DNA of 27,658 bases from Chara braunii. Taxonomy: Eukaryota; Streptophyta; Charophyceae; Charales; Characeae. Shown piece after piece: positions 1 to 7,988 of this stretch. The translations under genes were made by a program, and so were the position numbers. Position 1 is the stretch's first letter. Every line of letters begins with the position of its first letter. Where the stretch lies: the NCBI GenBank assembly GCA_003427395.1, contig BFEA01000005.1, forward strand, positions 7,700,429 to 7,728,086, written 5' to 3'. The notes below the pieces were generated by a model. That model did not search any database. It was not told where the DNA came from and was given only the letters and a program-made list of their open reading frames with translations.

Positions 1-1192
1 CCGGGCCCATTCAGGCGGGCCCTATATCGAGTTGCAGCCAGGCTATTCAGACAGGCCTTTACATTGAGTTGCCGATTGCTATCTGGCCAGGTCTTTGAGG
101 GAGTATCTGCATTAGTGAGAGGGTGCATTCCATCCAAGCTGGCCCGACGCCGTGAGACTACCCCTAAGTGGGGTAGATTGATTGAGAGGTTCTGCTACAG
201 ACATGTGGGACATCAGAGTTTCACTATCAGGGCTAATGAGTCCTCGACTTCGAAACGCACGCTCGTGATCACCTACTGGTGAAGGGGGCAGAGACGGGAG
301 TGAAGGGCACCACATACGACAGGATTGCGGATTACATATTTCGGAGGGAGAGCTATTGGAGGGACAACTGGCTGCACGTGGTGTTCCCTTGCGTACCTTC
401 AGCTCCTGGGGGTGTGCTCTTCGACTTTGACGGATGCAACCCCAAGCCCCTTAGTGAGCCCCGTAGCAAGGAGAAGAGGCGGAAGAACGACCGGATCCAG
501 AAAGAGATAACCAGATCCGAAGTCCCAATCACTACATGTGTCCCGAAAGCAAAGACAGATAAGTCGAATTTGGAGCCCTGCTTTGTGAGTGACCTTGATC
601 TTGGCGATTATTTCGACTGGGACACTCACAGGGGTTGAGTTTGTGGACGGCGACAGGAGCGCTGGAGACCAGTGTGCGAAGACGTAAGAGGGCGACATTG
701 AGGAGGATCGCACATCTTCTTGCACGGTATCTTCTTGAGGGTGATTGACTCCTACATGTCAGACGACCCTAGGTCTGAGACAGTTATTGGTCCCCCAAGA
801 GGGGAGGGTCCGGTCCCATACCTCGGAGATGGCTATAGTCATTTGGTCGGGACAGACTTCGCTATGCAGGCTTATCGAAAGCCTCTTTACGGAGATTGCT
901 TTCTCGAGGTTTCCTACATCTACTCTGGGGAAGAGGGCGGATTGAGATATTGATTGGAGCTACGGGCGATATCATTCTTGCGGAGGTGCTTTATCTCAGG
1001 AGCGTCGCAGACGAGGAGATGGCTAGATGCATGGCCTATATCTGCAAGATTGATCCAGTCGCGCCTCTCGATATCACCTATGTGGTTCCAGAGTCTATAG
1101 CCACGCGGGTTCTCAATGACGAAGCGCCAGATGTGGAGTCCCAGACGGCAACACTTACTCACGAGGGGGTACCGCTTATTATCATTGATTGA
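1..1192 (+). pseudogene. Broken coding-like region of unknown function
   Basis: Four overlapping or adjacent plus-strand open stretches lie end to end: 1-282 in frame 1, about 264-638 in frame 3, 720-953 in frame 3, and about 896-1192 in frame 2. Their order, shared strand and unbiased composition suggest one old coding sequence broken by frameshifts near 270, 640 and 900-950. It is open at the window edge, so the true 5' end is not seen. The second stretch is rich in aromatic and charged residues (YDRIADYIFRRESYWRDNW) and then has a basic KEKRRKNDR patch. The last stretch ends in the hydrophobic VPLIIID before TGA. I recognise no family or catalytic motif. It could be part of a transposable element, since an LTR-like stretch follows, or a decayed host gene with introns. 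No function is assigned. Confidence 0.3.
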
Positions 1193-1205
1193 GGTTCTCT
1201 CCTTT

Positions 1206-1249
1206 CAGTCACTATGATGTATTATAATATTATTATTTATTAGTGACTG
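1206..1249. repeat. Small inverted repeat with AT-rich loop
   Basis: CAGTCACTA at 1206-1214 is perfectly complementary to TAGTGACTG at 1241-1249. The 26-base loop is almost only A and T. It lies just after the last stop of the upstream coding-like region. It may be a tiny foldback element or a 3' transcript hairpin. Confidence 0.6.
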
Positions 1250-1722
1250 CAGATCTTCGATGGCTGCTCCCTGCATACCCTGTGTGCTACTCTTCAGTCT
1301 TGTATCTCTGGTCATGCTCTTGCAGAGTCTGGTTTCTGGTCTTCTCGTTTTGTCAGTGTCAATTACTCTATGATGCATATTTGTTATTTTCCTCCTTATT
1401 TTATACAGGTTACACTCAAGGCAGCTCGAAGGACTCCTGAATGATAGGGACTCCGGTGACCTTGGGTCTATCCTTTATATGGGGTCAGGTGCAGGCGATA
1501 AACCCGAACGTCTCACTCTAAGTCGTGTCGTCGCTGGCAGGAGGGATAACCCTGACTACTCGGCTGTATGACAAAGTGTGACTGCTTCTGAATAAACTTC
1601 TATTTTTTATACCTATCAAAATCCTGCATGATAGTCTGCCAGTCCTCCAACCCACTGAGCTCGGTCCGGGGAAGGACATCCAACCAGACCCTTGAAACAG
1701 TGGGGGCGCGACACCGGGCCGG
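1250..1722 (+). other. Non-coding stretch with weak LTR-like end
   Basis: No convincing gene is visible here. An AATAAA hexamer lies at 1591-1596. The stretch TTGAAACA ending at 1699 is followed by TGGGGGCGCGACACC, which looks like the end of an LTR and an adjacent tRNA primer-binding site. I cannot match that site to a particular tRNA, and I see no second LTR copy in the window. If real, it is a solo or partial LTR whose internal region was displaced by LINE C at about 1725. This call is weak. Confidence 0.2.
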
Positions 1723-1726
1723 GCAT

Positions 1727-2880
1727 AGTTGTTTGAATGTTTCCTTCGACATCCTATCCACCTATGCCATACTCTTTTCCTTTGCGCGTTGAGCCCAAAT
1801 TTCTTGTTGTTTAATCTGAAGGTCCTTCCATTTCTTCTGCCATGTGTCTCTCCGTCATTCCCAATACATATTTGTAATTGGGTTTTGCCCAATATGTGTT
1901 TCTGCCTCTTCGACCATTCATTTGCATTCAGCTTCCTCCTTGTTTTTTTCCCTCCCCAGGATATGGGAAAAGGCATTCATTGCTTTTGTCACTATTCGAA
2001 AACCAAGCTATACACATTCTGCCTCTGTTTCGAACCAATCCCTGGTCGTCTCCCAGTCTGACCAGTGTTTTTTGCACCACTCAGTCACTCCCTCATTATT
2101 CAAGTTTTCAGTGTTAAGTCTGAAAAACCCTGCCTCTTTTCGGATATTTCCCCCCAATATGAAATCAATGGTTATCGGTCAGTGATCAGAGAGTGGATCT
2201 GCTATCACTTTCATTTCCAGTGGCGATTCTCATGTCTGTCCCCTAGTGAGTATCAAGTCTAATCTCCTCTGAGATGTGGGCCGGCTAACGTCCCTCTGTG
2301 AAGACCACCATGTGTATCCAAGCTCATCGGGTTGTACGTGGTAATAGGTATCCGTTAGCTTTTGTGCTTCCGGAAGTTATGTTAGGAGAACAGCATCCGC
2401 CTTTCTTGGTCCTACTTCTGGTGAGTCCATCCCTGGCAGTAGCACTGTGTTGAAGTCGCCTGCCACCACCACGTTCAGAGCATCTGGCAGTACGTTTGCT
2501 AGGTCCCTCAGAAAGGACCTGTGTTCGCCTGACACCGCATAAGCATAGATGGACATCAGCAACCATTCTTGCTCTGCGACTACGATTTTTACCCATACCC
2601 ACTGCCCCCATATGTCCCAACCGCTTTCCGGCACGGTAATGTCCAAATCTTTGTGGATGAGAATGGTTGAGCTTCCCTTGGGACCATCCGTGGGGCCCAC
2701 CATTGAGGGTCTCTCCACCATCTGGCGATCTGGGCAATCTTCGGTTGGTCTAGTTTAGATTCTTGCAGAAACATTACCTGGATTCTCTGCTGGTGAATTC
2801 AAGTCTTAAGACGGGTCTTTTTATATCTTTGCGCCGTGTCCCCAAGGTCTCGAACGTTCCATGTCGGCATACGGACTTGT
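1727..2880 (-). pseudogene. LINE C ORF2 fragment: APE-type endonuclease plus linker
   Basis: This is the N-terminal part of a LINE ORF2; the endonuclease nicks target DNA for target-primed reverse transcription. Reading from 2880 downwards, the landmarks are WNVRDLG (entry strand with the conserved Asn), FLQESKL (metal-binding Glu), IYAYA, AGDFN (catalytic Asp and Asn), RLDLILT, and DPLSDH close to 2190. All key endonuclease residues are recognisable. Several TGA codons sit where Trp is expected, for example after KT near 2803 and after SDH. Beyond about 2160 comes the usual linker (RLNTENL, KKHWSDWE, AEETHIGQNP-like sequence), shared between two frames, with a last recognisable part near 1730. 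The reverse transcriptase is absent. Only a dead remnant is present. Confidence 0.78.
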
Positions 2881-3303
2881 TCCATTAGCTGCAGGAGGTG
2901 TGGCTGTTGATTGGATCCACGGGTCTACATTGTTGTTCTTGTTGCTTCCTTTCCTTCTTCGCCCCTGGGAGGCACAAAAATCCGCTACAATGTTTTCGTT
3001 CACGTTGTTGAAGATGTGGATTCTATTCGCCTCATGTGACTGGTTCTTGTAAAACCAATGAGGGGGAATCCACTGTATCTCCTGAGCCTCCAAGATTGTC
3101 ACTACCTCCTGAGTGATCTTGGCGTCTACACCACCAAGTGGAAGTGTTGTTGTAGTGCTCTGATTTGATTGACTGTCTTCCTTCCTGTGCGAATCCCGGG
3201 GACTAAACGGAAGGGAAACCAGCCGAAGGTGAATTTCGATGTAGTATTGGGTGGACCATCTAATGTGATGGAAGGCAATATAAATTTCCCGGAAGTGGCT
3301 CAT
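2821..3303 (-). pseudogene. Possible end of LINE C ORF1, overlapping ORF2 start
   Basis: A 160-codon minus-strand reading frame has no internal stop. It overlaps the first codons of the endonuclease (near 2860) in another frame. Its composition looks protein-like, with an amphipathic middle (EVVTILEAQEIQW) and a basic stretch (GRRRKGSNKNNN) near the C-terminal third. By position it could be the C-terminal part of ORF1 or an inter-ORF protein. I do not recognise a domain and see no clear similarity with the ORF1 end of LINE B. Confidence 0.35.
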
Positions 3304-4420
3304 CGTGCAAGGATTTGGTGCCTTGCAGTGCTAGTGAAGTACAGATTGGGATTAAATAGTGAGCGGTCTTTGATTGGCTCAGTCCCTAGTCTGATGTATT
3401 GGTTAGGGCCATTCCTGTCCCTTGTATGTCAGATTGAGCAGGGTTTGCATGTTCTTCCTTGTTTGCCACGGTGCGTCCTGGGGGTGAGGCTATGTTAAAA
3501 AGAACTATCTCACTGTCTTCTTCTTCCCTCATAGGCTCGCTTGTACCTTCATCACCTATTCTTCTCATCAGAGTCTTGACAGGGGCTTGAAAGTGTAGCC
3601 CGATTCTCTGAATCTCGCATTATCTGATGAGGGATTGGAGGGAGATTTCCTTCCCTCACTTTTTGGATTACTGTCAACTCTACTCCTCTCCTTGCCTCCA
3701 CAACCGGTTGCTCCATTGTTGTTGCCCCTATGAATTGAAGGACTGTTCTCTTTTCTTCCACATTTTTCACTCTATATTCTGAGTTGATGCGCAGAGCTCC
3801 AAATGACTGGGTCGATCTCTCTTGCTAGATATTTCCCTTCGGGTTGTTTTCCAGTGCGGTTCCCTTGTGTGTCTCGCAGTGTATCCCTTTGCCTAGTCAG
3901 CACCAAGTGCGGGGTCGTAACTTGTGTTGTGGTCGTCTGGGGACTCAGATCGATATGATATGCGTCTACGGAGCTTCTTCTCGGACCATTAACCCCTCTT
4001 AGGTTTGCGTGTGATGCCCTTGACCAAATTTCCTAGTAGTGGGGAGTTATAAGGCTGAATCGCACGCGACCAACCCTGGTCCAACTGGGTCAGAGGTAAG
4101 GTAGTCTCCTTCCTATGTTGCCCACTTCCGTGGGTCCGTGCAGGGGAATTGTCGAAGACGTTTCCCTGCAAATCAGACGCTTGTTGCAGAGTACCCCTGG
4201 TATGGTTCTGAGGAGGTGGTGGGTAGACGTATCCAAACTGAGATGGTGACAGTGATGGGGAAGAGAAAGATGGAATTAATCAAGCATGGTCGAGTGTAAG
4301 TGGTATGGTCGCGACAGAAGTAAGGTCGGGCACTTAATGCACCAGCCTGGCTTGTTGCCAGGTCCCATGAAGTGGCTGGCCCTAGTCTGCTGGTTGAGTG
4401 TCCGGTGGGATGGTTGAGAT
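3304..4420 (-). other. Decayed middle of LINE C, no readable gene
   Basis: Only short, mutually inconsistent reading frames occur here (for example minus-strand stretches at 3552-3770 and 4173-4442). The position between the RG-rich ORF1 segment and the endonuclease, together with low-complexity pyrimidine-rich plus-strand sequence, suggests the C-terminal half of ORF1. I cannot identify a domain. Confidence 0.4.
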
Positions 4421-5504
4421 TCAAACGGCAGCGGGTGCGCAAGCTGTAGCAAGTTCCCTTGAGATTGACTTAACGTAGTTGGAATTCTCGTATTCGATGG
4501 CGGGGGGAGGGGGGGTGGAGGAAGTGGGGGTGGGGGAGAAGAGGGGGCCCCGGATTCGGTGGAGGTGGGAGTGGGTAGGATGGGACAGGGGCAGGGGGTC
4601 CTTGTACATATGGTATCATCGCCTGAGTCGATGGGACTTGACTTGCACCTGTCGGGACCTGACTTGTGTTTCCCCTCCCTTGACCTCCTCCGCCTCTAGC
4701 TTCCCCTGCCGTCCCTCCTCTCACAGGTCCTCTCCCTCTTGCACCTCTCCCTCTACCTCTTCCTCCTCGACCTCGTCCCTATCTGTCCTCTGGCATCCGT
4801 TCGTTGAATCTAGGGCTGTCAGGGTCAAATTCGTCATGGAACCACCATAGGCATTTGCCACGGACTGGCGTATCTTGATTTGCGAATTGGATATCGAGAT
4901 GGCCAACCGTTGTTTTTTTAACCATTACCCATTCGATGAATGATTGTCGGACTTCTGGTACTACACAGTCAATTCGGACGTTCCCTAATCATGGCTCCTC
5001 CCGGTCTCTTGTCTGGAGGGTGCATAACCAGGACCCGACCCATGAATTTTTGTACTGCAAATTGGAGTGATACTAGGGCTTCCAACGGGACACGAAGAGC
5101 AATAATACGGAACTTCCCGGCAAGTTCGGCGTCTCTCATTGTATCTAACTCTTGCATCTTCGTCCACGGTAAATTTAAATAGGCCTTTAATCGAGCCGTT
5201 TCAGGTTGGGATCCGGTCCTAGCCCTTCATTATCATCCATTATGCGATCCTGTCTGATCTAGCCACATATGACATGGCATTCGGACCTTCTCCATGCGTT
5301 CTACCTCTTTTAAAGGAAGGGTTGACTGTCAGATCATGGTACCAGGCATCCTCGTAGACTTGAATCACTTGTTCTCTTTGAGCAATGTTGAGTGACATGG
5401 AGGGCTCATAAAAAATGACGATAACTGTATGTGCTTTTAGCCAGTTTACCGTCGCTGTGTCAATTTCTTCATTCAGTGTCAGGATCCCTACCTCGTCTAC
5501 TATC
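4421..5504 (-). pseudogene. LINE C ORF1 remnant with RG-rich and proline-rich region
   Basis: ORF1 of plant L1 elements encodes an RNA-binding protein. From 5504 downwards the first open stretch contains KAHTVIVIFYEPSMSL, compatible with the N-terminal RNA-binding (DUF4283-like) fold of plant LINE ORF1 proteins. A second stretch (5157-4969) has QFAVQKFMGRVLVMHPPDKR. Near 4870 there is KCLWWFHDEFD, which may be a damaged zinc knuckle. It is followed, after a TAG, by a run of Arg-Gly repeats (GRGRGGRGRGRGARGRG, about 4800-4730), then a proline-rich segment (PPPPNPGPP) down to about 4500. The start is missing, because the frame enters directly from the poly(A) of the neighbouring retroposon. Frameshifts separate the pieces. 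Confidence 0.55.
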
Positions 5505-5590
5505 TTTTTTTTTTTTTTTTTTTTTTTGGGGCAAATGCTCCAGTATATTCGTGGGGAGCAGCACGTGCTGGGAACCGGGCCCAGCGTCCC
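5505..5590 (-). mobile_element. LINE-tail retroposon copy 1 (CACGTGCTG subtype)
   Basis: On the minus strand this begins GGGACGCTGGGCCC at 5590, forms the stem GCTGGG/CCCAGC, continues CACGTGCTGCTCCCC, forms a second stem GCTCC/GGAGC, and ends in a 23-base poly(A) (T run 5505-5527). It shares the upstream bases CTCTATAT with copy 2. Unlike most copies it has no third hairpin. No obvious target-site duplication is seen next to it. Confidence 0.75.
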
Positions 5591-6025
5591 ATATAGAGTT
5601 GCACAAGTCATTTGAGATAACGGGGCCATTATCTGGCTTCGACTGAGAATCAATTTGAGAACTATTGAAGAAATTCAAGAGAATTAAAGGAGAGGTTAAA
5701 AAACTAAGAATGACTACTCACCTCTTTTCGAATGCTGAGAACCCCTAGACTCCCAAACAAACCTCTCTAAAACTGTCCAACACTGTCTTATTCCCTGTCG
5801 AGCTCTCCCAGGCCTCACACCCCCACCTGGCTAGGTTACAGAGCAACAAGACTCGCCCCAGCTCCGGTCAGCGTCGTCCCAATAGCTACCCTTGGTTGTC
5901 CCTTGGAATGCCCACCCCAAAGCATCCCCAGATCTCTCTACCAGGCCTCACGCTCCTGCAATCAGCAGGTTACAGGGGAACACCCCAGAACCGTCCAGCG
6001 TCGTTCTGGCATCAAACAACCGCAA

Positions 6026-6029
<4 letters not shown>
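5591..6029. repeat. Non-coding spacer with diverged direct repeat
   Basis: No gene is visible. Two related units, at 5808-5880 and 5941-6009 (about 133 bases apart), both start CCAGGCCTCAC, contain GGTTACAG followed by AACA, and end in CAGCGTCGT. A possible third, weaker trace lies near 5774-5795. This looks like an old tandem duplication inside a repeat. Confidence 0.5.
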
Positions 6030-6061
<32 letters not shown>

Positions 6062-6186
6062 AAAACAAACTCCTTTGGTGATAGTGGTGCTGATAAGAGC
6101 AGTCACCACTGCCACCCGGGGAGAGGCTCCGTCTATTGGTGGGGAGCATCACCTGCTGGAAAACGGGTCCAGCATCCCATATAGAG
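6030..6186 (-). mobile_element. LINE-tail retroposon copy 2
   Basis: Minus strand: CTCTATATGGGATGCTGG near 6186-6169, conserved first stem, then AGCAGGTGATGCTCCCC and CACCAATAGACGG, the second stem GCTCC/GGAGC, and a third hairpin formed by 6077-6089 with 6104-6116 around a loop containing CTCTTATCA. It ends in a 31-base poly(A), seen as T at 6030-6060. It abuts LINE A head-on at about 6187. Confidence 0.85.
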
Positions 6187-7296
6187 ATTGTATTTAGCGG
6201 GTAATGGAAGAAAAAAAGGGGAAGATAGCCTATCAAACGCAATGGGTCGTCCATGAGCTACCCTTGGACCCTCTGGAATGGACCTGGTCACCCTCCCCAA
6301 AGAGAAAGAGAAGTGCAACAGATCAGACAACCCTTTACAGGCTGACGGTTAAATCTGCATACAGGATGCTTAGGCTCAAACGTTGCTTAAGGGATGTGGT
6401 TATTGATCGTTGGGCCAAGCAGCTTAATGTGGATCGATCTCTTCTGACGCTCATTCGATGGTTTCAAGACCAGAAAACCAAACCTGCAAAAATCTCTTCC
6501 TTACAGTGGCAGATAGCACATCGCTGTCTGCCTACAAATGATTGGTTAACGTTCTTTACCGTGGTGTCAACGTTCTTTACAAAAATCTCTTCCTTACAGT
6601 GGCAGATAGCACATCGCTGGAGCAGAAAGGCCTAGCGCTACCGTGGTGTCAACGTTCTTTACAAATGTTTCCTGCCCATAAAAAGGCAAAGACTATCGAA
6701 CATATTTTTATGCAATGTCCGATAGCCCAGTTTATGTGGAGGTGGTGGGATCGAATTTGGAGGAAGATGGTAACTGGTCCTCCCTAGCCATGGTCCTGGT
6801 GGACGATTTTAATGGGTCACTGGCCTTTGGCAGGGGAAGTTTCGGCCTTTGTAGAAAATATGTTCACTCTGGGCAGGAGAGCGGTGATGTGGGCCCTCTG
6901 GAACCGGAGGTGTGTTCTGGCCATGGAAAAGGTAAGACTAGAGGGGGCGGAGGTCATCGAACAGATTCAGCAACAGGTGCAGTTAGCACTCATACGGAGG
7001 TGGTCTGACGTAAAGTCACAACTGGATCTTTTTACACAAAATACTGATATCAGGAAAAGGATTACCTCATTTTGTATGGATTGGTTGGGAGGAGAAAGGG
7101 AGGGATGGGTGGCAAAAGTAACATGGGGAGGGGATAGAGTTGAGGATCAACAAGCTTTGGAGGTTGCAAGAAACTACAATTTGGTGTTCAAGGAGTGGAC
7201 CCAGGTGGAACCTTCATTCCCCTTGCCCCCCCCCCCATAGACTTCCCGGACGCCTTCCCCCCCCATACCCTTTCCCTGGCGGAAATCCTAGTATGA
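6187..7296 (+). pseudogene. LINE A ORF2 C-terminal remnant (zinc-binding region and extension)
   Basis: This is the 3' part of a LINE ORF2, collinear with LINE B 13990-15050. Landmarks in order are LPLDPLEWTW, KSAYRML, VIDRWAKQL, LQWQIAHRCLPT, EHIFMQCP and RRWSDVKSQLDL, ending near SLAEIL before TGA at 7294-7296. The region around AHRCLPT and HIFMQCP is the RT-associated zinc-binding (zf-RVT-like) domain. Here the first metal pair is damaged: CQRS replaces the CPRC of LINE B. In-frame TAG codons occur at 6195 and 6785, the latter where Trp is expected. An approximately 80-base rearranged insert breaks the zinc-binding region (6528-6621). A further frameshift lies in the C run near 7230. The copy is 5'-truncated and dead. 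Confidence 0.8.
6487..6666 (+). repeat. Interleaved short duplications inside LINE A
   Basis: Segment b (AAAAATCTCTTCCTTACAGT and the following 20 bases) occurs at about 6487-6526 and 6581-6621. Segment a (CCGTGGTGTCAACGTTCTTT and a few more bases) occurs at about 6559-6582 and 6640-6665. The order is b1-a1-b2-a2. In LINE B the corresponding region has a single simple copy of each, so the pattern is a local rearrangement in LINE A. Confidence 0.85.
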
Positions 7297-7819
7297 TGAT
7301 AAGAAGATAAAAGGAATGGAGTGGAAGGAGGATCCACTAGTTGCCACCAGTGCCCTCCCCCACCCCTGCGGGTTAACTCATTGTCAATGGTATGGGACGC
7401 TGGACCCGATTTCCAGCAAAACGTCTTGTCATGACCAATCAGATTCTCTTCTCTGTTCTAACAAAGAGGGTGGGAAGAACTAGCTCTTCAGAAGAGGACC
7501 TCTGGCGCCCGGCAAGAGGGCGAAGAGGTTTTTTCCCCATTCTTAACGACCTGCACACTCAATCCTCTGGAGACCAGAGTGATTAATGCTGGCAGGTCCC
7601 CCAGTCAACTAGTTGTCACAAATTGTTTCATTTTGTATTCTGTATTTTGTACATGGGACGCTGGACCCGTTTTCCAGCAGGTGATGCTTCCCACTAATAG
7701 ATGGAACCTATCCTTGGGTGCTAGTGATGTTGGGTTTTACCAACACCACTAGCACTACAGAGGGTGCTGTTAAAATATAAAAACAAAAAAACAAAAAAAA
7801 ACAAAACAAAAAAAAAACA
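7297..7819 (+). mobile_element. LINE A 3' UTR with tail copies 3 and 4
   Basis: After the ORF2 stop come a partial tail module (copy 3, GGGACGCTGGACCC at 7394-7407) and UTR sequence shared with LINE B (GGGCGAAGAGGTTTTT, then TTAATGCTGGCAGG). A full tail follows (copy 4, 7655-7818) with both constant stems, a strong third hairpin at 7718-7755 (GTGCTAGTG with CACTAGCAC, TGTTGG with CCAACA, loop GTTTTA), and an A-rich end at 7772-7818 interrupted by C. This is the natural 3' end of LINE A. Confidence 0.8.
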
Positions 7820-7988
7820 GCCTGGTCCCAACATCATCATAGCAGTTGGATACAGCGTCTTCTTTTTTTTCTTGTTTGTTTTACAAGTGGGGCTCACAGT
7901 GCTGACTCTCGGCCGGACTCCGGAAAACTTCAAAAAAAAAAGAAAACTGACAGTTTTCCCTTTCTTCCTAACAGATTTATGACTGTGA
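7820..7988 (+). other. Presumed 5' leader of LINE B
   Basis: There is no open frame here. It starts immediately after the A-rich tail of LINE A and ends where the ORF1 frame opens (stops at 7980 and 7986). It has T- and A-rich runs (7862-7869, 7932-7940) and a TTTCCTAACAG near 7962. The exact LINE B 5' boundary cannot be fixed from one copy. Confidence 0.4.

Larger units (their letters stand above)
1725..5504 (-). mobile_element. LINE C: L1-type retrotransposon, 3'-truncated
   Basis: Read on the minus strand, the element runs from an ORF1 remnant (about 5504 down to 2900) into an ORF2 remnant with an APE-type endonuclease (about 2880-2175) and the linker that precedes the reverse transcriptase. 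It stops near 1725 with no RT motifs, no zinc-binding region and no LINE tail. It therefore lacks its 3' end, the opposite of the usual 5' truncation, so later deletion or rearrangement is likely. Its 5' edge abuts the poly(A) of a LINE-tail retroposon at 5505-5527. Stops and frameshifts are spread throughout, so it is an old, inactive copy. Confidence 0.8.

Noticed and set aside
1206-1249. Rho-independent terminator
   Set aside because: The sequence context is eukaryotic and the loop is long and AT-rich without a following T run.
1518-1976. 152-codon minus-strand ORF as an independent gene
   Set aside because: Its first part is a frame shadow of the LINE C ORF2 linker, and the rest runs into the LTR-like non-coding stretch.
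5469-5678. Lys-rich or Phe-rich small proteins across poly(A)/poly(T) runs (also 6012-6254, 7721-8134, 21287-21817, 22376-22633)
   Set aside because: These are translations of homopolymer tails of retroposons with no coding support.
6030-7296. Twin-priming inversion joining tail copy 2 to LINE A
   Set aside because: In twin priming the inverted part comes from inside the element and carries no poly(A). Here the inverted part has its own complete poly(A), so it is a separate insertion.
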